Source: Pseudonocardia sediminis
GTDB taxonomy: Bacteria > Actinomycetota > Actinomycetes > Mycobacteriales > Pseudonocardiaceae
Length of the DNA stretch: 64,000 nt
Assembly: GCF_004217185.1 (NCBI RefSeq)
Contig: NZ_SHKL01000001.1
Coordinates: forward strand, 2,602,001-2,666,000
Direction of reading: 5' to 3'
Shown: piece by piece, positions 50,599 through 58,355 of the stretch
Numbering within the stretch: position 1 is the stretch's first letter
Layout of the letters: each line of letters starts with the position of its first letter
The notes under the pieces: model-generated
Databases searched by the model: none
Told to the model about the DNA's origin: nothing
The model's input: the letters and a program-made list of their open reading frames with translations, nothing else
Made by a program: the position numbers and the translations under genes

Positions 50599-50909
50599 CG
50601 CGTCGTCTCCGGCCCGGGCCCCGGCTCTGTCGGTCTCTGGGCGGACTGTGCGTCGGTGGCCGGGTCAGTGTCGGGCGAGGGCGCCGTCGTCGGCGCCGGC
50701 GGTTCCGCCTGCTCAGGGGAGGGGGCGTTCCTCGTCCGACGTCGGGGGTCGGTGAGCTGGGCCGCGAGGATGAGCCCGGACAGGAGCAGGATCGCACCTG
50801 CGACGAGAATTGGTGGCCAGGGTGATACGCCGCCCGTTCCGCTCGTCGGCGGGGGGACGGCAGCCAGCGCGGAGTAGATCATCGAGCGCTCGATTCGGAT
50901 CGTGGGCAC
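50595..50909 (-). CDS. Small single-span membrane protein upstream of ctaG
   Basis: This 104-residue protein has a central helix (WPPILVAGAILLLSGLILAA) and a Pro/Thr-rich tail. Its stop overlaps the ctaG ATG (ATGA). The start is uncertain: GTG 50909, or ATG 50882 (MIYSALAAV), neither with a strong ribosome site. It is the first gene after the SCVDRS-type gene, across a 184-bp gap. Composition is similar to the small protein after ctaG, so both may be structural partners of CtaG. Confidence 0.5.
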   Translation of the reverse strand: MPTIRIERSMIYSALAAVPPPTSGTGGVSPWPPILVAGAILLLSGLILAAQLTDPRRRTRNAPSPEQAEPPAPTTAPSPDTDPATDAQSAQRPTEPGPGPETTR

Positions 50910-51093
50910 GCTGCGGCGATGCTCGGCATGCGTGTCGTTCGGGGTCGGGAGCGGGCGCCGGTGACAGCGGCTCGCCGGGCACTCACGGCTCTGATGCCAG
51001 AGGCGGTCACCGCCCGTCTCAACGACGGGGAACTAACGCCGGACGGCTAGGACGCGACGGCGGCGGAGGGAACGAGAGGTCCGGTCGGGTAGC

Positions 51094-51507
51094 TCAGCTG
51101 CGGTCGACGCAGCTCGCCAGCAGAATGGTCCGGCCGGAGAGGGGACCGTCCGGTTTCGAGGTCGCCCCCCTCGTCGACGCGAGGTCTGCGGTCGCGAGGC
51201 GTGATGTGGTCGTCGCGGGGGCTCGGAGGGAGTCGTCTCCGCTGCCGGTCCCGGCCTTCTTCGCCGCGGCGGCCTCGGTGTTCGTGACTGGTTCGCAGTG
51301 CACGTCGTGCACCCCGTGATGGCCGGTGTTCGACACGGGAGGTGGCGCGGCGACGGCGACGGCCGTGACGGTGGAGCCACACATCGTCAGCTGGATCGCG
51401 AGCAGCACGAGTGCGATCACCGTGAAGATCACGGGGCGGGTCGGCCGCGCCGGCTGCACCGCAGGAGCACGGGTGACACCGCTGGAGAGGAGAACTCTGC
51501 GGTTCAC
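51094..51507 (-). CDS. Small exported protein ending in SCVDRS (family member 5)
   Basis: This 137-residue protein has a Pro-rich N-terminal segment (RAPAVQPARPTRP), a membrane helix (VIFTVIALVLLAIQLTMC), and a His-rich block NTGHHGVHDVHCEPVTNTE at about residue 62. A Ser/Thr/Ala-rich linker ends TILLASCVDRS. GTG 51507 has GGAGGG upstream. The HHGVHDVHC cluster is the strongest metal-binding motif of the set. It precedes the ctaG operon with a 184-bp gap containing short palindromes (CTCTG/CAGAG at 50989-51002, GGCGGT/ACCGCC at 51002-51014). Confidence 0.68.
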   Translation of the reverse strand: MNRRVLLSSGVTRAPAVQPARPTRPVIFTVIALVLLAIQLTMCGSTVTAVAVAAPPPVSNTGHHGVHDVHCEPVTNTEAAAAKKAGTGSGDDSLRAPATTTSRLATADLASTRGATSKPDGPLSGRTILLASCVDRS

Positions 51508-51659
51508 GCGGGGCCCTCCTCCAGCGATGCAGCGCCGGCGGGCGCCTGGTCCCCTACGTTCTGCTGCACAGAGAACTTGGAGGTCACGGTAGCGCTTCCA
51601 ACGGGGAGAGTGCGCGGGCGTGCCCCGGCGGTTGCCGTGCGAGCCGGGGGCCGGTGCGG

Positions 51660-52730
51660 TCACTCGACGGAGATGCCGCGCTTGCGCAACCACGTCTGAG
51701 GATCGAGCTTGGTGCCACCCTCGTCGCGGATCTCCAGATGCAGATGCGACCCGGTGGACTGGCCTCGATTGCCCATCAGCGCGATGCGGTCCCCGGCGCG
51801 CACGGTCTGGCCCCGCTTGACGAGGCTGCGGTCGATGTGGCCGTAGATACTGATCGAGCCGTCCTGGTGCCGGATGCGGACCCAGAGGCCGAAGCCGGAC
51901 GCGGGACCGGAGTCGATCACGACGCCGTCGGCCACCGCGAAGATCGGGGTACCGATGCGGTTGGCGATGTCGAGGCCGTAGTGCGTGCTGCCCCACCTCG
52001 GGCCGGCGGAGGAGGTGAGGGTGCCGGTCGTCGGTTTGACGAAGGATGCGCCGTCCCGGGTCATCGCCGCATCGGGTGCACCGGCGGCCATCGCCTCGGA
52101 GCGGGTCGAGGCGAGTCGGGCGAGGTCGTCGGCGAGCCGGCTCGCCTTGGTCAGCGAATCCAGCGCCGGCGGTCCGTGGCTCTCTCCGCCGGCCGTTGCC
52201 GGCTGCAGGCTCATGTCTGGGGACATGGTGCCGCCCGGTCCCGGATGGCGTTCCAACGCGCTGGTCATGGCGACCGGAGCCCATCCCTGGGCGGTGGCCT
52301 CGACGGGGGCGAGCGGGGCCAGCGTCGGGATGACCGCCGCCGCGCCAGCCACGGTGGCCCCGGCGGTCAGGGCCCCGAGATGGCGTCCGGTCGGCTTCGA
52401 CCGGGCCGCCCGCGCAGCCGGTGCCGGAGGTGGGATCGATGCTGGTGGTGGGGCCGGAGGTGCGGGTGCCCGGTGGCGCGCGTAGCTGACGGCCCGAGGT
52501 GCGGGGTGGGTCTCCGGAGTGTCCCGGCGGACGCGGCGCGGCGTGGCGTGACCTCCCGCCCGGGGCCGGTCCGGGCGGTCACGGCCTGTCGTGGGCGGGA
52601 GGCCGCGGATTGCGATCGCGGCCCCTGTCGTCTGCACACTCAGTCCCGGTGGTGTGGACGCGGGGCTCCCCGGGCCGCGTCTCGGGCCGGCGGCGCGCGG
52701 GCGAGCGGGGCTGTGGGCGGGGGCGGCCAT
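51660..52730 (-). CDS. M23-family (LytM) peptidoglycan endopeptidase
   Basis: This 356-residue protein has a long Pro/Ala/Arg-rich, probably disordered N-terminus, one hydrophobic helix at about 115 (LGALTAGATVAGAAAVIPTL), and a C-terminal M23 domain. The zinc motif is STHYGLDIANRIGTPIFAV (HxxxD) and the end is GSHLHLEIR (HxH). All LytM zinc ligands are present, so it is likely active on peptide cross-bridges. ATG 52730 shares a base with the stop of the upstream cell-wall protein gene (TGATG). The two hydrolases form an operon read leftward. Confidence 0.85.
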   Translation of the reverse strand: MAAPAHSPARPRAAGPRRGPGSPASTPPGLSVQTTGAAIAIRGLPPTTGRDRPDRPRAGGHATPRRVRRDTPETHPAPRAVSYARHRAPAPPAPPPASIPPPAPAARAARSKPTGRHLGALTAGATVAGAAAVIPTLAPLAPVEATAQGWAPVAMTSALERHPGPGGTMSPDMSLQPATAGGESHGPPALDSLTKASRLADDLARLASTRSEAMAAGAPDAAMTRDGASFVKPTTGTLTSSAGPRWGSTHYGLDIANRIGTPIFAVADGVVIDSGPASGFGLWVRIRHQDGSISIYGHIDRSLVKRGQTVRAGDRIALMGNRGQSTGSHLHLEIRDEGGTKLDPQTWLRKRGISVE

Positions 52731-53548
52731 CAGTTGAAGGAGACGTGGACGTGGTCCATGTGGTTGGCGGTGACGCCCCCACGGTCTTCCATCTGCTCCC
52801 ATCCGTTACCGAAGTTGATCCGCTGCCGGTAGATCACGTAACTGATGCCGAGCCGGTCGAGGTTCTTCGCCGCGTAGTTGGCGAGCGGCTCGCCCGCGGA
52901 GGGGTCGGCCATGAAGTCGAGCGCGCGGCCCCGGGGGTGGTCGGAGGCGTTGGAACGGCCGGCGACCCCGTAGACGGTGGAGATGTCGAACCGGCAGCGC
53001 AGTTCCTCGCCCGCGCTGGCGACGGAGGCGCGGACGGCGCCGAAGCCCGAACGACCGCGTTCACACTCACCGCCGGCTGACCCGCCGTCCTCGGGTGCGT
53101 CGTCGGGACGCGGGGGGTTGACGTCCTGCTCGGCGTCGTCGTCCTGACGGTCGGCCTCGGCTCGGTCGGCCTCGGCACGCTGCTGGGCGACGTCCTTTGC
53201 CTCCCGCAGAGCGCGCAGCGCGATGTCGCCTCCGCTCGCGCTCTGCAGGGTCTCCCCGGCAGGGACGGAGGCCGGGCCCGAGCCCTGGCCCGATGGCAGG
53301 AGGTCGTCCGGGCTGTCGGGCCCGGGTGCCGCGGCCGGGTCGACGGGGGTCATCGCGGCCGGACCGGAGTCGAGATCGGTACTGAAGGCGACGGCTAGCG
53401 CCGACTCTCCATGCGGGACGTTCTGATCGGTCAACAGATGACCTGCGAGGACGGCGGCTCCACCAGCGAGCATGCCACCCGCCGTGCGGCGGAGGGCAGT
53501 GGAAGAACTGGACGGCCGTCGGCCCGCCGGGAAGCGGTGCCGTGCCAC
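52730..53548 (-). CDS. Secreted cell-wall protein with a VanY/ARB_07466-like C-terminal domain
   Basis: This 272-residue protein has a membrane or signal helix (GMLAGGAAVLAGHLLTD), a charged, Ala/Asp-rich helical middle (REAKDVAQQRAEADRAEADR), and a C-terminal domain. The domain contains GVAGRSNASDHPRGRALDFM, LGISYVIYRQRINFG and VTANHMDHVHVSF. The SDHxxGRALD and HxDHVHV blocks match an actinobacterial domain related to D,D-carboxypeptidases. GTG 53548 has AAAGG upstream. Upstream lies a nested palindrome shared with the divergent family member at 53856. Confidence 0.78.
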   Translation of the reverse strand: MARHRFPAGRRPSSSSTALRRTAGGMLAGGAAVLAGHLLTDQNVPHGESALAVAFSTDLDSGPAAMTPVDPAAAPGPDSPDDLLPSGQGSGPASVPAGETLQSASGGDIALRALREAKDVAQQRAEADRAEADRQDDDAEQDVNPPRPDDAPEDGGSAGGECERGRSGFGAVRASVASAGEELRCRFDISTVYGVAGRSNASDHPRGRALDFMADPSAGEPLANYAAKNLDRLGISYVIYRQRINFGNGWEQMEDRGGVTANHMDHVHVSFN

Positions 53549-53604
53549 AACTGACCTTTCGGGGGGCGAGGCGGCGGATCGTGGGGAGCGGTGCCGCACT
53601 CGAA

Positions 53605-53682
53605 GGCGTGTTGGTGTGGTGCTGTACTCACAGTACGAAAAGCGGCGTTCGCGACGCCGGAAACGAACCGCACCAACACGCC
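53605..53682. promoter_or_regulatory. Nested palindromic element in the divergent promoter region
   Basis: GGCGTGTTGGTG (53605-53616) and CACCAACACGCC (53671-53682) are a perfect 12-bp inverted repeat. They enclose a near-perfect operator-like dyad (GTACT-CAC-AGTAC, 53624-53636) and a hairpin (GGCGT-TCGCG-ACGCC, 53644-53658). The element lies between the cell-wall protein gene on the minus strand and the HCVSRS gene on the plus strand. I see no gene in 53549-53855. Confidence 0.6.
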
Positions 53683-53855
53683 GATCGGCGGCCCGCTCGC
53701 TGTGAGTGGTCGAAAAACTCCGGCGTACGGTGGGCCGGTGGTTGCTCGGCGCCGACTGGCTGCCGCGGGCACCATCGCGATGAGTATCGTCGGGCGCGAT
53801 TGGCTGCGCTCGACCGAAACAGCGCCGCCGTCCGGCGATGGAGGTAGGTGGGCCG

Positions 53856-54365
53856 GTGACGACGACAGTGCGGTTTCGGTTGGCCAGCCTCCTGGTCCTC
53901 ATCGCCGCGGTCGCGATGCACGCGGTGACGGTCTCCCCGGACCCCGCAGGACCGTCTCTCACCGCGTTCGCTGCTTCCGTGGCGGGCCCGGGGACGGTCG
54001 GCGTCGCATCCGAGCCCGTCGGAGGCGGGCAGAGATCGGTGCCGTCGGGGACCGGTCAGACCTCGACACAGCCGGCCCCGGTTGCCACCGGCGCGCTCTC
54101 GGCGGGTGCCCGACCGGCGACAACGCCCGGCCCGCAGTGCCCGGTGTCGCACCACACGCCATCGCACGACGAGGACGTGGCGGATTCCGCCCGCCCCGCG
54201 GGCCAGCACCAGAGTTCTTCACTCCCCGATGGCGGTGGTGGCCTGCTGAGCTCGGAGTCGCAGCCCGCCGGCGGCGCACACGTGGTGACTGCGCGCGCGA
54301 TCGAGGCCCGGGCCGGCAGCGGAGCCGTGCCGCTCCGCCTGCTGCACTGCGTCAGCCGTAGCTGA
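53856..54365 (+). CDS. Small exported protein ending in HCVSRS (family member 6)
   Basis: This 169-residue protein starts VTTTVRFRLASLLVLIAAVA, a signal-like helix followed by MHAVTVSPDP. A long Gly/Ser/Thr linker and the motif GPQCPVSHHTPSHDEDVADS (CPVSHH with three His) at about residue 89 follow, then another linker and LRLLHCVSRS at the stop. GTG 53856 has GGAGGTAGGTG upstream. CPVSH matches the member at 41754-42158. The dyad at 53624-53636 is in its promoter region. It precedes a secreted protein gene and a carbonic-anhydrase homologue, across a 189-bp gap with two adjacent hairpins. Confidence 0.7.
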   Translation: MTTTVRFRLASLLVLIAAVAMHAVTVSPDPAGPSLTAFAASVAGPGTVGVASEPVGGGQRSVPSGTGQTSTQPAPVATGALSAGARPATTPGPQCPVSHHTPSHDEDVADSARPAGQHQSSSLPDGGGGLLSSESQPAGGAHVVTARAIEARAGSGAVPLRLLHCVSRS

Positions 54366-54455
54366 TCGGTCAGATCGCCGGTCCCAGGCCGGCCGGCCGC
54401 CGCACCCCCTGGGTGCTCCGTCCCGCCTGATCGCAGTTCCGGACCGTCAGCGACC

Positions 54456-54502
54456 GACGCGCGCCCTCCGGCGCGTCTGCGTAGCGGCGCCGTTGGTGCC
54501 GC
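54456..54502 (+). other. Two adjacent hairpins in the gap after the HCVSRS gene
   Basis: GACGCGC (54456-54462) pairs with GCGCGTC (54471-54477). Immediately after, GCGGCGCC (54484-54491) pairs with GGTGCCGC (54495-54502) with one G-T pair. They lie midway in the 189-nt gap before the gene at 54555. Neither is followed by a U-tract. Confidence 0.35.
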
Positions 54503-54554
54503 TGCCCCCGATCTGGGCCACTCCGATCCGTAGAAGCAGCCAGAGGTCTATGCC

Positions 54555-54956
54555 ATGCCGACACGTCACACCCCGCTCGACCGGGTCCGCGCCCCGTCCG
54601 AGCAGTTGGACCTGAGCTCGATCTGGACCAACCGAACCGTCAGAGGCGGGGTCAGCCTGACCGTGGCTGCCGTCGTCGTGGTGAGCGCGGCCCTGGCGGA
54701 CGCTGCGCCCGAGACACCCGGGCCCGGTGTCCTCGACACGGCGTCACCGGCCGCCGTGGCCACCGACCGGCCGGAACGGGTCCGTCTGCGGGGCTCGCCG
54801 CAACGGACGGCGGTCCCGGTGCCGGCGCGGCCGGCCACGATCACCTTCGTCGCCGCCGGGCCGGATCCCGTGGTGGTCGAGGTCGACCGGACCGCCGCCC
54901 CGCTCGTGGTGATCGCGGTCACCGATGGGGGAGGTCCGAGTGCATCGGGTTCGTGA
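54555..54956 (+). CDS. Small secreted or membrane-anchored protein of unknown function
   Basis: This 133-residue protein has a hydrophilic N-terminus (MPTRHTPLDRVRAPSEQLDL), a hydrophobic helix at about 33-50 (GGVSLTVAAVVVVSAALADA), and an extracytoplasmic Pro/Val-rich tail with beta character (ATITFVAAGPDPVVVEVDRT). AGAGG lies upstream of ATG 54555. I do not recognise it. It lies between an HCVSRS-family gene and the carbonic-anhydrase homologue and is probably cotranscribed with both. Confidence 0.5.
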   Translation: MPTRHTPLDRVRAPSEQLDLSSIWTNRTVRGGVSLTVAAVVVVSAALADAAPETPGPGVLDTASPAAVATDRPERVRLRGSPQRTAVPVPARPATITFVAAGPDPVVVEVDRTAAPLVVIAVTDGGGPSASGS

Positions 54957-55043
54957 GTGTCGCCGGGACCGCGGGCCGGTCCCGGATCCGGTTCGGGGAT
55001 CTGCGCGCGACCGCCGAGCGACGGATCCGGTCGAGGGTCGTCG

Positions 55044-55619
55044 ATGAACCCCGGCCGGATAGGTCCCCCGGGTCGCCCGCGCAGCGGTCTGACCGGGTTT
55101 GGCCTGGTGTCCAGCTGCGGCATCGGCTCGGCACGGCCCAGGTTGCTGGTCATCGCCTGCGACGACGCCCAGGTCGCGCTGTCACGGGTGGCGGAGGTCG
55201 AGTCGCCGGAGATGTTCGAGTTGCGCACCGTGCGGGGCCGGGTCCCCTGGTTCACCGGGCAGCCCACCGGTGCGGCAGCCGTCATCGACTATGTGGTCGC
55301 GGAACTGCAGGTGTCCCGGATCATCGTGCTGGGCCATGTCCCGTGCGGGCACAACCCCGGAGGGCTCCGGTCGGTGGCGAACGTGAAGTCCTTCGCCGGT
55401 GCCCGGGCGCGCAGCGGCGACACGAGGACGCGCGGTGCGGCGGAGAGCCGAGCGGCGCAGTCGCATGTGGTGCGCCAGGTGTGTGCGTTGCGCGGCTACC
55501 CGGTGGTCCGGGATGCGATTGTCGACCGCGGCGTGAAGGTCGACGCGTGGCTGCACGACGCGACGTCCGGCTCGTTGCAGGCCTACGCCCCGTCGACCCG
55601 GACGTTCGTGTCGTTGTGA
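55044..55619 (+). CDS. Beta-carbonic-anhydrase homologue with altered catalytic dyad
   Basis: This 191-residue protein has the beta-carbonic-anhydrase outline: LLVIACDDAQVAL (strand with first Cys), SRIIVLGHVPCGHNPGGL (HxxC), and AQSHVVRQVCALRGYPVVRD as the C-terminal helix. The zinc ligands Cys, His and Cys are kept. The Asp-Arg dyad normally in CxDxR reads CDDAQ, so the Arg is Gln. Activity may be low or different. ATG 55044 has GAGGG 6 nt upstream. A second enzyme domain of this type is fused to the SulP gene at 39077-41409. Confidence 0.78.
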   Translation: MNPGRIGPPGRPRSGLTGFGLVSSCGIGSARPRLLVIACDDAQVALSRVAEVESPEMFELRTVRGRVPWFTGQPTGAAAVIDYVVAELQVSRIIVLGHVPCGHNPGGLRSVANVKSFAGARARSGDTRTRGAAESRAAQSHVVRQVCALRGYPVVRDAIVDRGVKVDAWLHDATSGSLQAYAPSTRTFVSL

Positions 55620-55754
55620 GGCCGCCGCGATCGTCGTCGGCGCCGGTGGCGCACCGAACAGCGGCCCACGCTCGTGGCCCGGTGGGCCGCACGATCGAGG
55701 CCGGGCCCGGGTGTGGCCGATGCGGAGCCGCCGGGGTACCTTTCCGACCGAGTT

Positions 55755-55770
55755 CTACAGACAGTAGTAG
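55755..55770. promoter_or_regulatory. Candidate operator before the LCVLRQ gene, shared with the Cu-ATPase promoter
   Basis: CTACAGACAGTAGTAG lies 10 bp upstream of ATG 55780. A 13-of-16 match (CCACAGCGAGTAGTAG) occurs at 61612-61627 upstream of the copA-like gene, and the core TACnnACAGTA is also present at 53625-53635. The inner CTAC/GTAG is symmetrical. BlaI/CopY-type repressors bind TAC/GTA half-sites. Confidence 0.45.
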
Positions 55771-55779
55771 GCGGTGAAC

Positions 55780-56196
55780 ATGGGCGTGACCCGGCGAGGC
55801 TTGAGCGGCTCGGCGCGCTCGGTTGCGTGGCTGGCACTGGTCGTCTGCCTGCTCGTCGTCCATGTCGGCCTGGTGACCTCGGCATCGGCACCGACGCCGA
55901 GTTCGACGTCGGTCGGCGCCGAGATCACGCCGGCAGGGATCCCCGCGTCGCCTCCCGGCGATGTCCAGTGGGGGCACAGCCCCCTGGCCGCCGACGCGCA
56001 GCGTCCGGCGGGCACCGGCGCGACGTCCGTGGTCGCACCGTCGTCTGAGCACACTCCGCTGACGGGGGTCGCACAGTGGGCCCTGAGCGGGCCGCTGTCC
56101 GGGTCACCGCCCGGCCCTGTCCCGTCGAGAGCCGCGACCGCGGCGGTGCGGGCCGGTGCGTCGTTACTGCTGGCCCTCTGCGTCCTCCGGCAGTGA
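55780..56196 (+). CDS. Small DUF6153-like exported protein ending in LCVLRQ (family member 7)
   Basis: This 138-residue protein has a signal or membrane helix (SVAWLALVVCLLVVHVGLVT), a Ser/Pro/Ala linker with a few His (WGHSPL, SSEHTP), and an end helix AVRAGASLLLALCVLRQ. The distribution recalls DUF6153 proteins, which share the N-terminal helix and the L-C-V-L-R end. Starts are GTG 55774 or ATG 55780, with AGGCGG upstream. It precedes ctaD across a 180-bp gap with two short palindromes. It is the most divergent member and has no CPxSH. Confidence 0.6.
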   Translation: MGVTRRGLSGSARSVAWLALVVCLLVVHVGLVTSASAPTPSSTSVGAEITPAGIPASPPGDVQWGHSPLAADAQRPAGTGATSVVAPSSEHTPLTGVAQWALSGPLSGSPPGPVPSRAATAAVRAGASLLLALCVLRQ

Positions 56197-56252
56197 TCAG
56201 CAGGTAGCAGCCGCGTCCGGCACGGGGAAGGGCCCGTCGTCGACGTGGTTGT

Positions 56253-56327
56253 CCGCGGCCGCGGCCGAGTTCGCCGTGCCCACGATCCGTCTGCTGACGC
56301 ACCTGCTCACAGCGATCGCACATCGCT
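56253..56327 (+). other. Palindromes in the gap between the LCVLRQ gene and ctaD
   Basis: CCGCGGCCGCGG (56253-56264) is self-complementary. CAGCGAT (56310-56316) pairs with ATCGCTG (56322-56328) around 5 nt. They lie in the 180-nt gap before the ctaD GTG; the second stem ends 49 nt before it. Confidence 0.3.
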
Positions 56328-56376
56328 GCAATCGGAGAGGCCTCGCCTTGATCATCCCGAACTCCGGGCTGCCACA

Positions 56377-58137
56377 GTGACCGCCGTCGCGCCCACACCC
56401 ACGCCGATCACCTCGTCGCCACACCCGGTGCGGCGTACGGGCAAGGGATCCACGCTGCTCAAGATGCTGCGGACGACAGACCCCAAGGACATCGCGATCA
56501 TGTATCTGATCACGTCCTTCGGGTTCTTCCTGGCCGGCGGTGCCATGGCACTGCTGGTCCGCGCCGAACTGGCACGTCCGGAGATGCAGTTCCTGTCCAC
56601 CGAGCAGTACAACCAGCTCTTCACCATGCACGGCACGATCATGCTGCTGCTGTACGCGACCCCGATCCTGTTCGGCTTCGCGAACTACATCGTCCCGCTG
56701 CAGATCGGTGCCCCGGACGTCGCGTTCCCGCGGCTCAACGCCTTCTCGTACTGGCTGTTCCTGTTCGGCGGCCTGACCGTCATCTCGGGCTTCCTGACCC
56801 CGGGCGGTGCCGCGGACTTCGGCTGGTTCGCCTACACCCCGCTGTCCAACGCGATCCACTCACCGGGGCCGGGTGGCGACCTGTGGGCGATCGGGCTGAT
56901 CGTGTCCGGTCTGGGCACGATCCTCGGTGGCGTCAACTTCGTGACGACGATCGTCTGCATGCGCGCCCCCGGCATGACGATGTTCCGGATGCCGATCTTC
57001 ACCTGGAACATCTTCATCACGGCGCTGCTGACCCTGATCGCCTTCCCCATCCTCACAGCGGGGCTGTTCGGGCTGCTGGTCGACCGGCAGCTGGGCGGGC
57101 ACGTGTTCGACCCGGCCAACGGCGGCGTCATCCTCTGGCAGCACCTGTTCTGGTTCTTCGGCCACCCCGAGGTCTACATCGTCGCGCTGCCGTTCTTCGG
57201 CATCGTCTCGGAGATCTTCCCGGTGTTCGCCCGCAAGCCGGTCTTCGGCTACAAGGGCCTGATCTTCGCCACGATCGCCATCGCGGCGCTGTCGGTCGCG
57301 GTGTGGGCGCACCACATGTACGCCACCGGCGCGGTGCTGCTGTCGTTCTTCTCCTTCACCACGTTCCTGATCGCCATCCCGACCGGCGTCAAGTTCGTGA
57401 ACTGGATCGGCACGATGTGGAAGGGGAAGATCACGTTCGAGACGCCGATGCTGTTCGCCATCGGCTTCCTCGTGACGTTCCTGTTCGGCGGGCTGACCGG
57501 CATCCTGCTCGCCGCGCCGCCGATCGACTTCAACGTCAGCGACACCTACTTCGTGGTCGCGCACTTCCACTACGTGCTGTTCGGCACGATCGTGTTCGCC
57601 ACCTACGCCGGCATCTACTTCTGGTTCCCGAAGATGACGGGCCGGATGATGGACGAGAAGCTCGGCAAGCTGCACTTCTGGACCACGTTCATCGGGTTCC
57701 ACCTGACGTTCCTGGTGCAGCACTGGCTCGGCAACCAGGGCATGCCGCGGCGCTACGCGGACTACCTGCCCACGGACGGCTTCACGACGCTGAACATGAT
57801 CTCCTCGATCGGCGCGTTCGTCCTCGGCGCCTCGACGCTGCCATTCCTCTACAACGCGTTCAAGAGCTACCGCTACGGCCGCGTCGTCACCACCGACGAC
57901 CCGTGGGGCTTCGGCAACTCGCTGGAGTGGGCGACCTCCTGCCCGCCGCCGCGGCACAACTTCACCGAGCTGCCCCGGATCCGTTCCGAGCGCCCCGCGT
58001 TCGACCTGCACTACCCGCACCTGGTCGAGCGTGCCCGCGCCGAGGCGCACGTCGGCGGGCACCCGCAGGTCGCCGAGATCGTCGCCCAGGGCGTGGGCAA
58101 GGAAGCGCAACCCGACGACGACTCGAGGTCACGCTGA
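56377..58137 (+). CDS. ctaD: Cytochrome c oxidase subunit I
   Basis: This 586-residue, twelve-helix heme-copper oxidase subunit I has [20 protein letters not shown] (heme a His), [20 protein letters not shown] (CuB His-Glu-Pro-Glu-Val-Tyr), [17 protein letters not shown] (CuB HH), [13 protein letters not shown] and [19 protein letters not shown] (heme a3/a His). All ligands are present, so it should be functional. GTG 56377 gives a short N-terminus before [11 protein letters not shown]. No subunit II or III gene is adjacent, so it is a stand-alone copy. It ends in a TGATG overlap with a small gene. Confidence 0.95.
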   Translation: MTAVAPTPTPITSSPHPVRRTGKGSTLLKMLRTTDPKDIAIMYLITSFGFFLAGGAMALLVRAELARPEMQFLSTEQYNQLFTMHGTIMLLLYATPILFGFANYIVPLQIGAPDVAFPRLNAFSYWLFLFGGLTVISGFLTPGGAADFGWFAYTPLSNAIHSPGPGGDLWAIGLIVSGLGTILGGVNFVTTIVCMRAPGMTMFRMPIFTWNIFITALLTLIAFPILTAGLFGLLVDRQLGGHVFDPANGGVILWQHLFWFFGHPEVYIVALPFFGIVSEIFPVFARKPVFGYKGLIFATIAIAALSVAVWAHHMYATGAVLLSFFSFTTFLIAIPTGVKFVNWIGTMWKGKITFETPMLFAIGFLVTFLFGGLTGILLAAPPIDFNVSDTYFVVAHFHYVLFGTIVFATYAGIYFWFPKMTGRMMDEKLGKLHFWTTFIGFHLTFLVQHWLGNQGMPRRYADYLPTDGFTTLNMISSIGAFVLGASTLPFLYNAFKSYRYGRVVTTDDPWGFGNSLEWATSCPPPRHNFTELPRIRSERPAFDLHYPHLVERARAEAHVGGHPQVAEIVAQGVGKEAQPDDDSRSR

Positions 58138-58355
58138 TGTTGACGCAGTTCACCCGACTACTGCTGGACACGACCGGGCAGCGCGCCGGTGACCGGCCCG
58201 CCGGTCGCGCACGTTCTCGCGGCGCCGCGCCCGGTCCGCCGTACCCGGGGCATGCGGTCACACCCGAGACGGGACCGCCCGACCGCAGCCCCGACCACCA
58301 TCACGGCGCACAGACGGCGCCAGACCACACACCGACCGGGGAGGCACCGCGATGA
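58137..58355 (+). CDS. Small Pro/His-rich protein between ctaD and the cytochrome c gene
   Basis: This 72-residue frame begins at ATG 58137, sharing a base with the ctaD stop (TGATG), and its stop overlaps the next ATG (ATGA). Such overlaps on both sides argue that it is translated. The sequence starts [20 protein letters not shown] and becomes rich in Pro, Gly and His (DRSPDHHHGAQTAPDHTPTG). No membrane helix is present. It may be an oxidase accessory or just a coupling ORF. Confidence 0.45.
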   Translation: MLTQFTRLLLDTTGQRAGDRPAGRARSRGAAPGPPYPGHAVTPETGPPDRSPDHHHGAQTAPDHTPTGEAPR

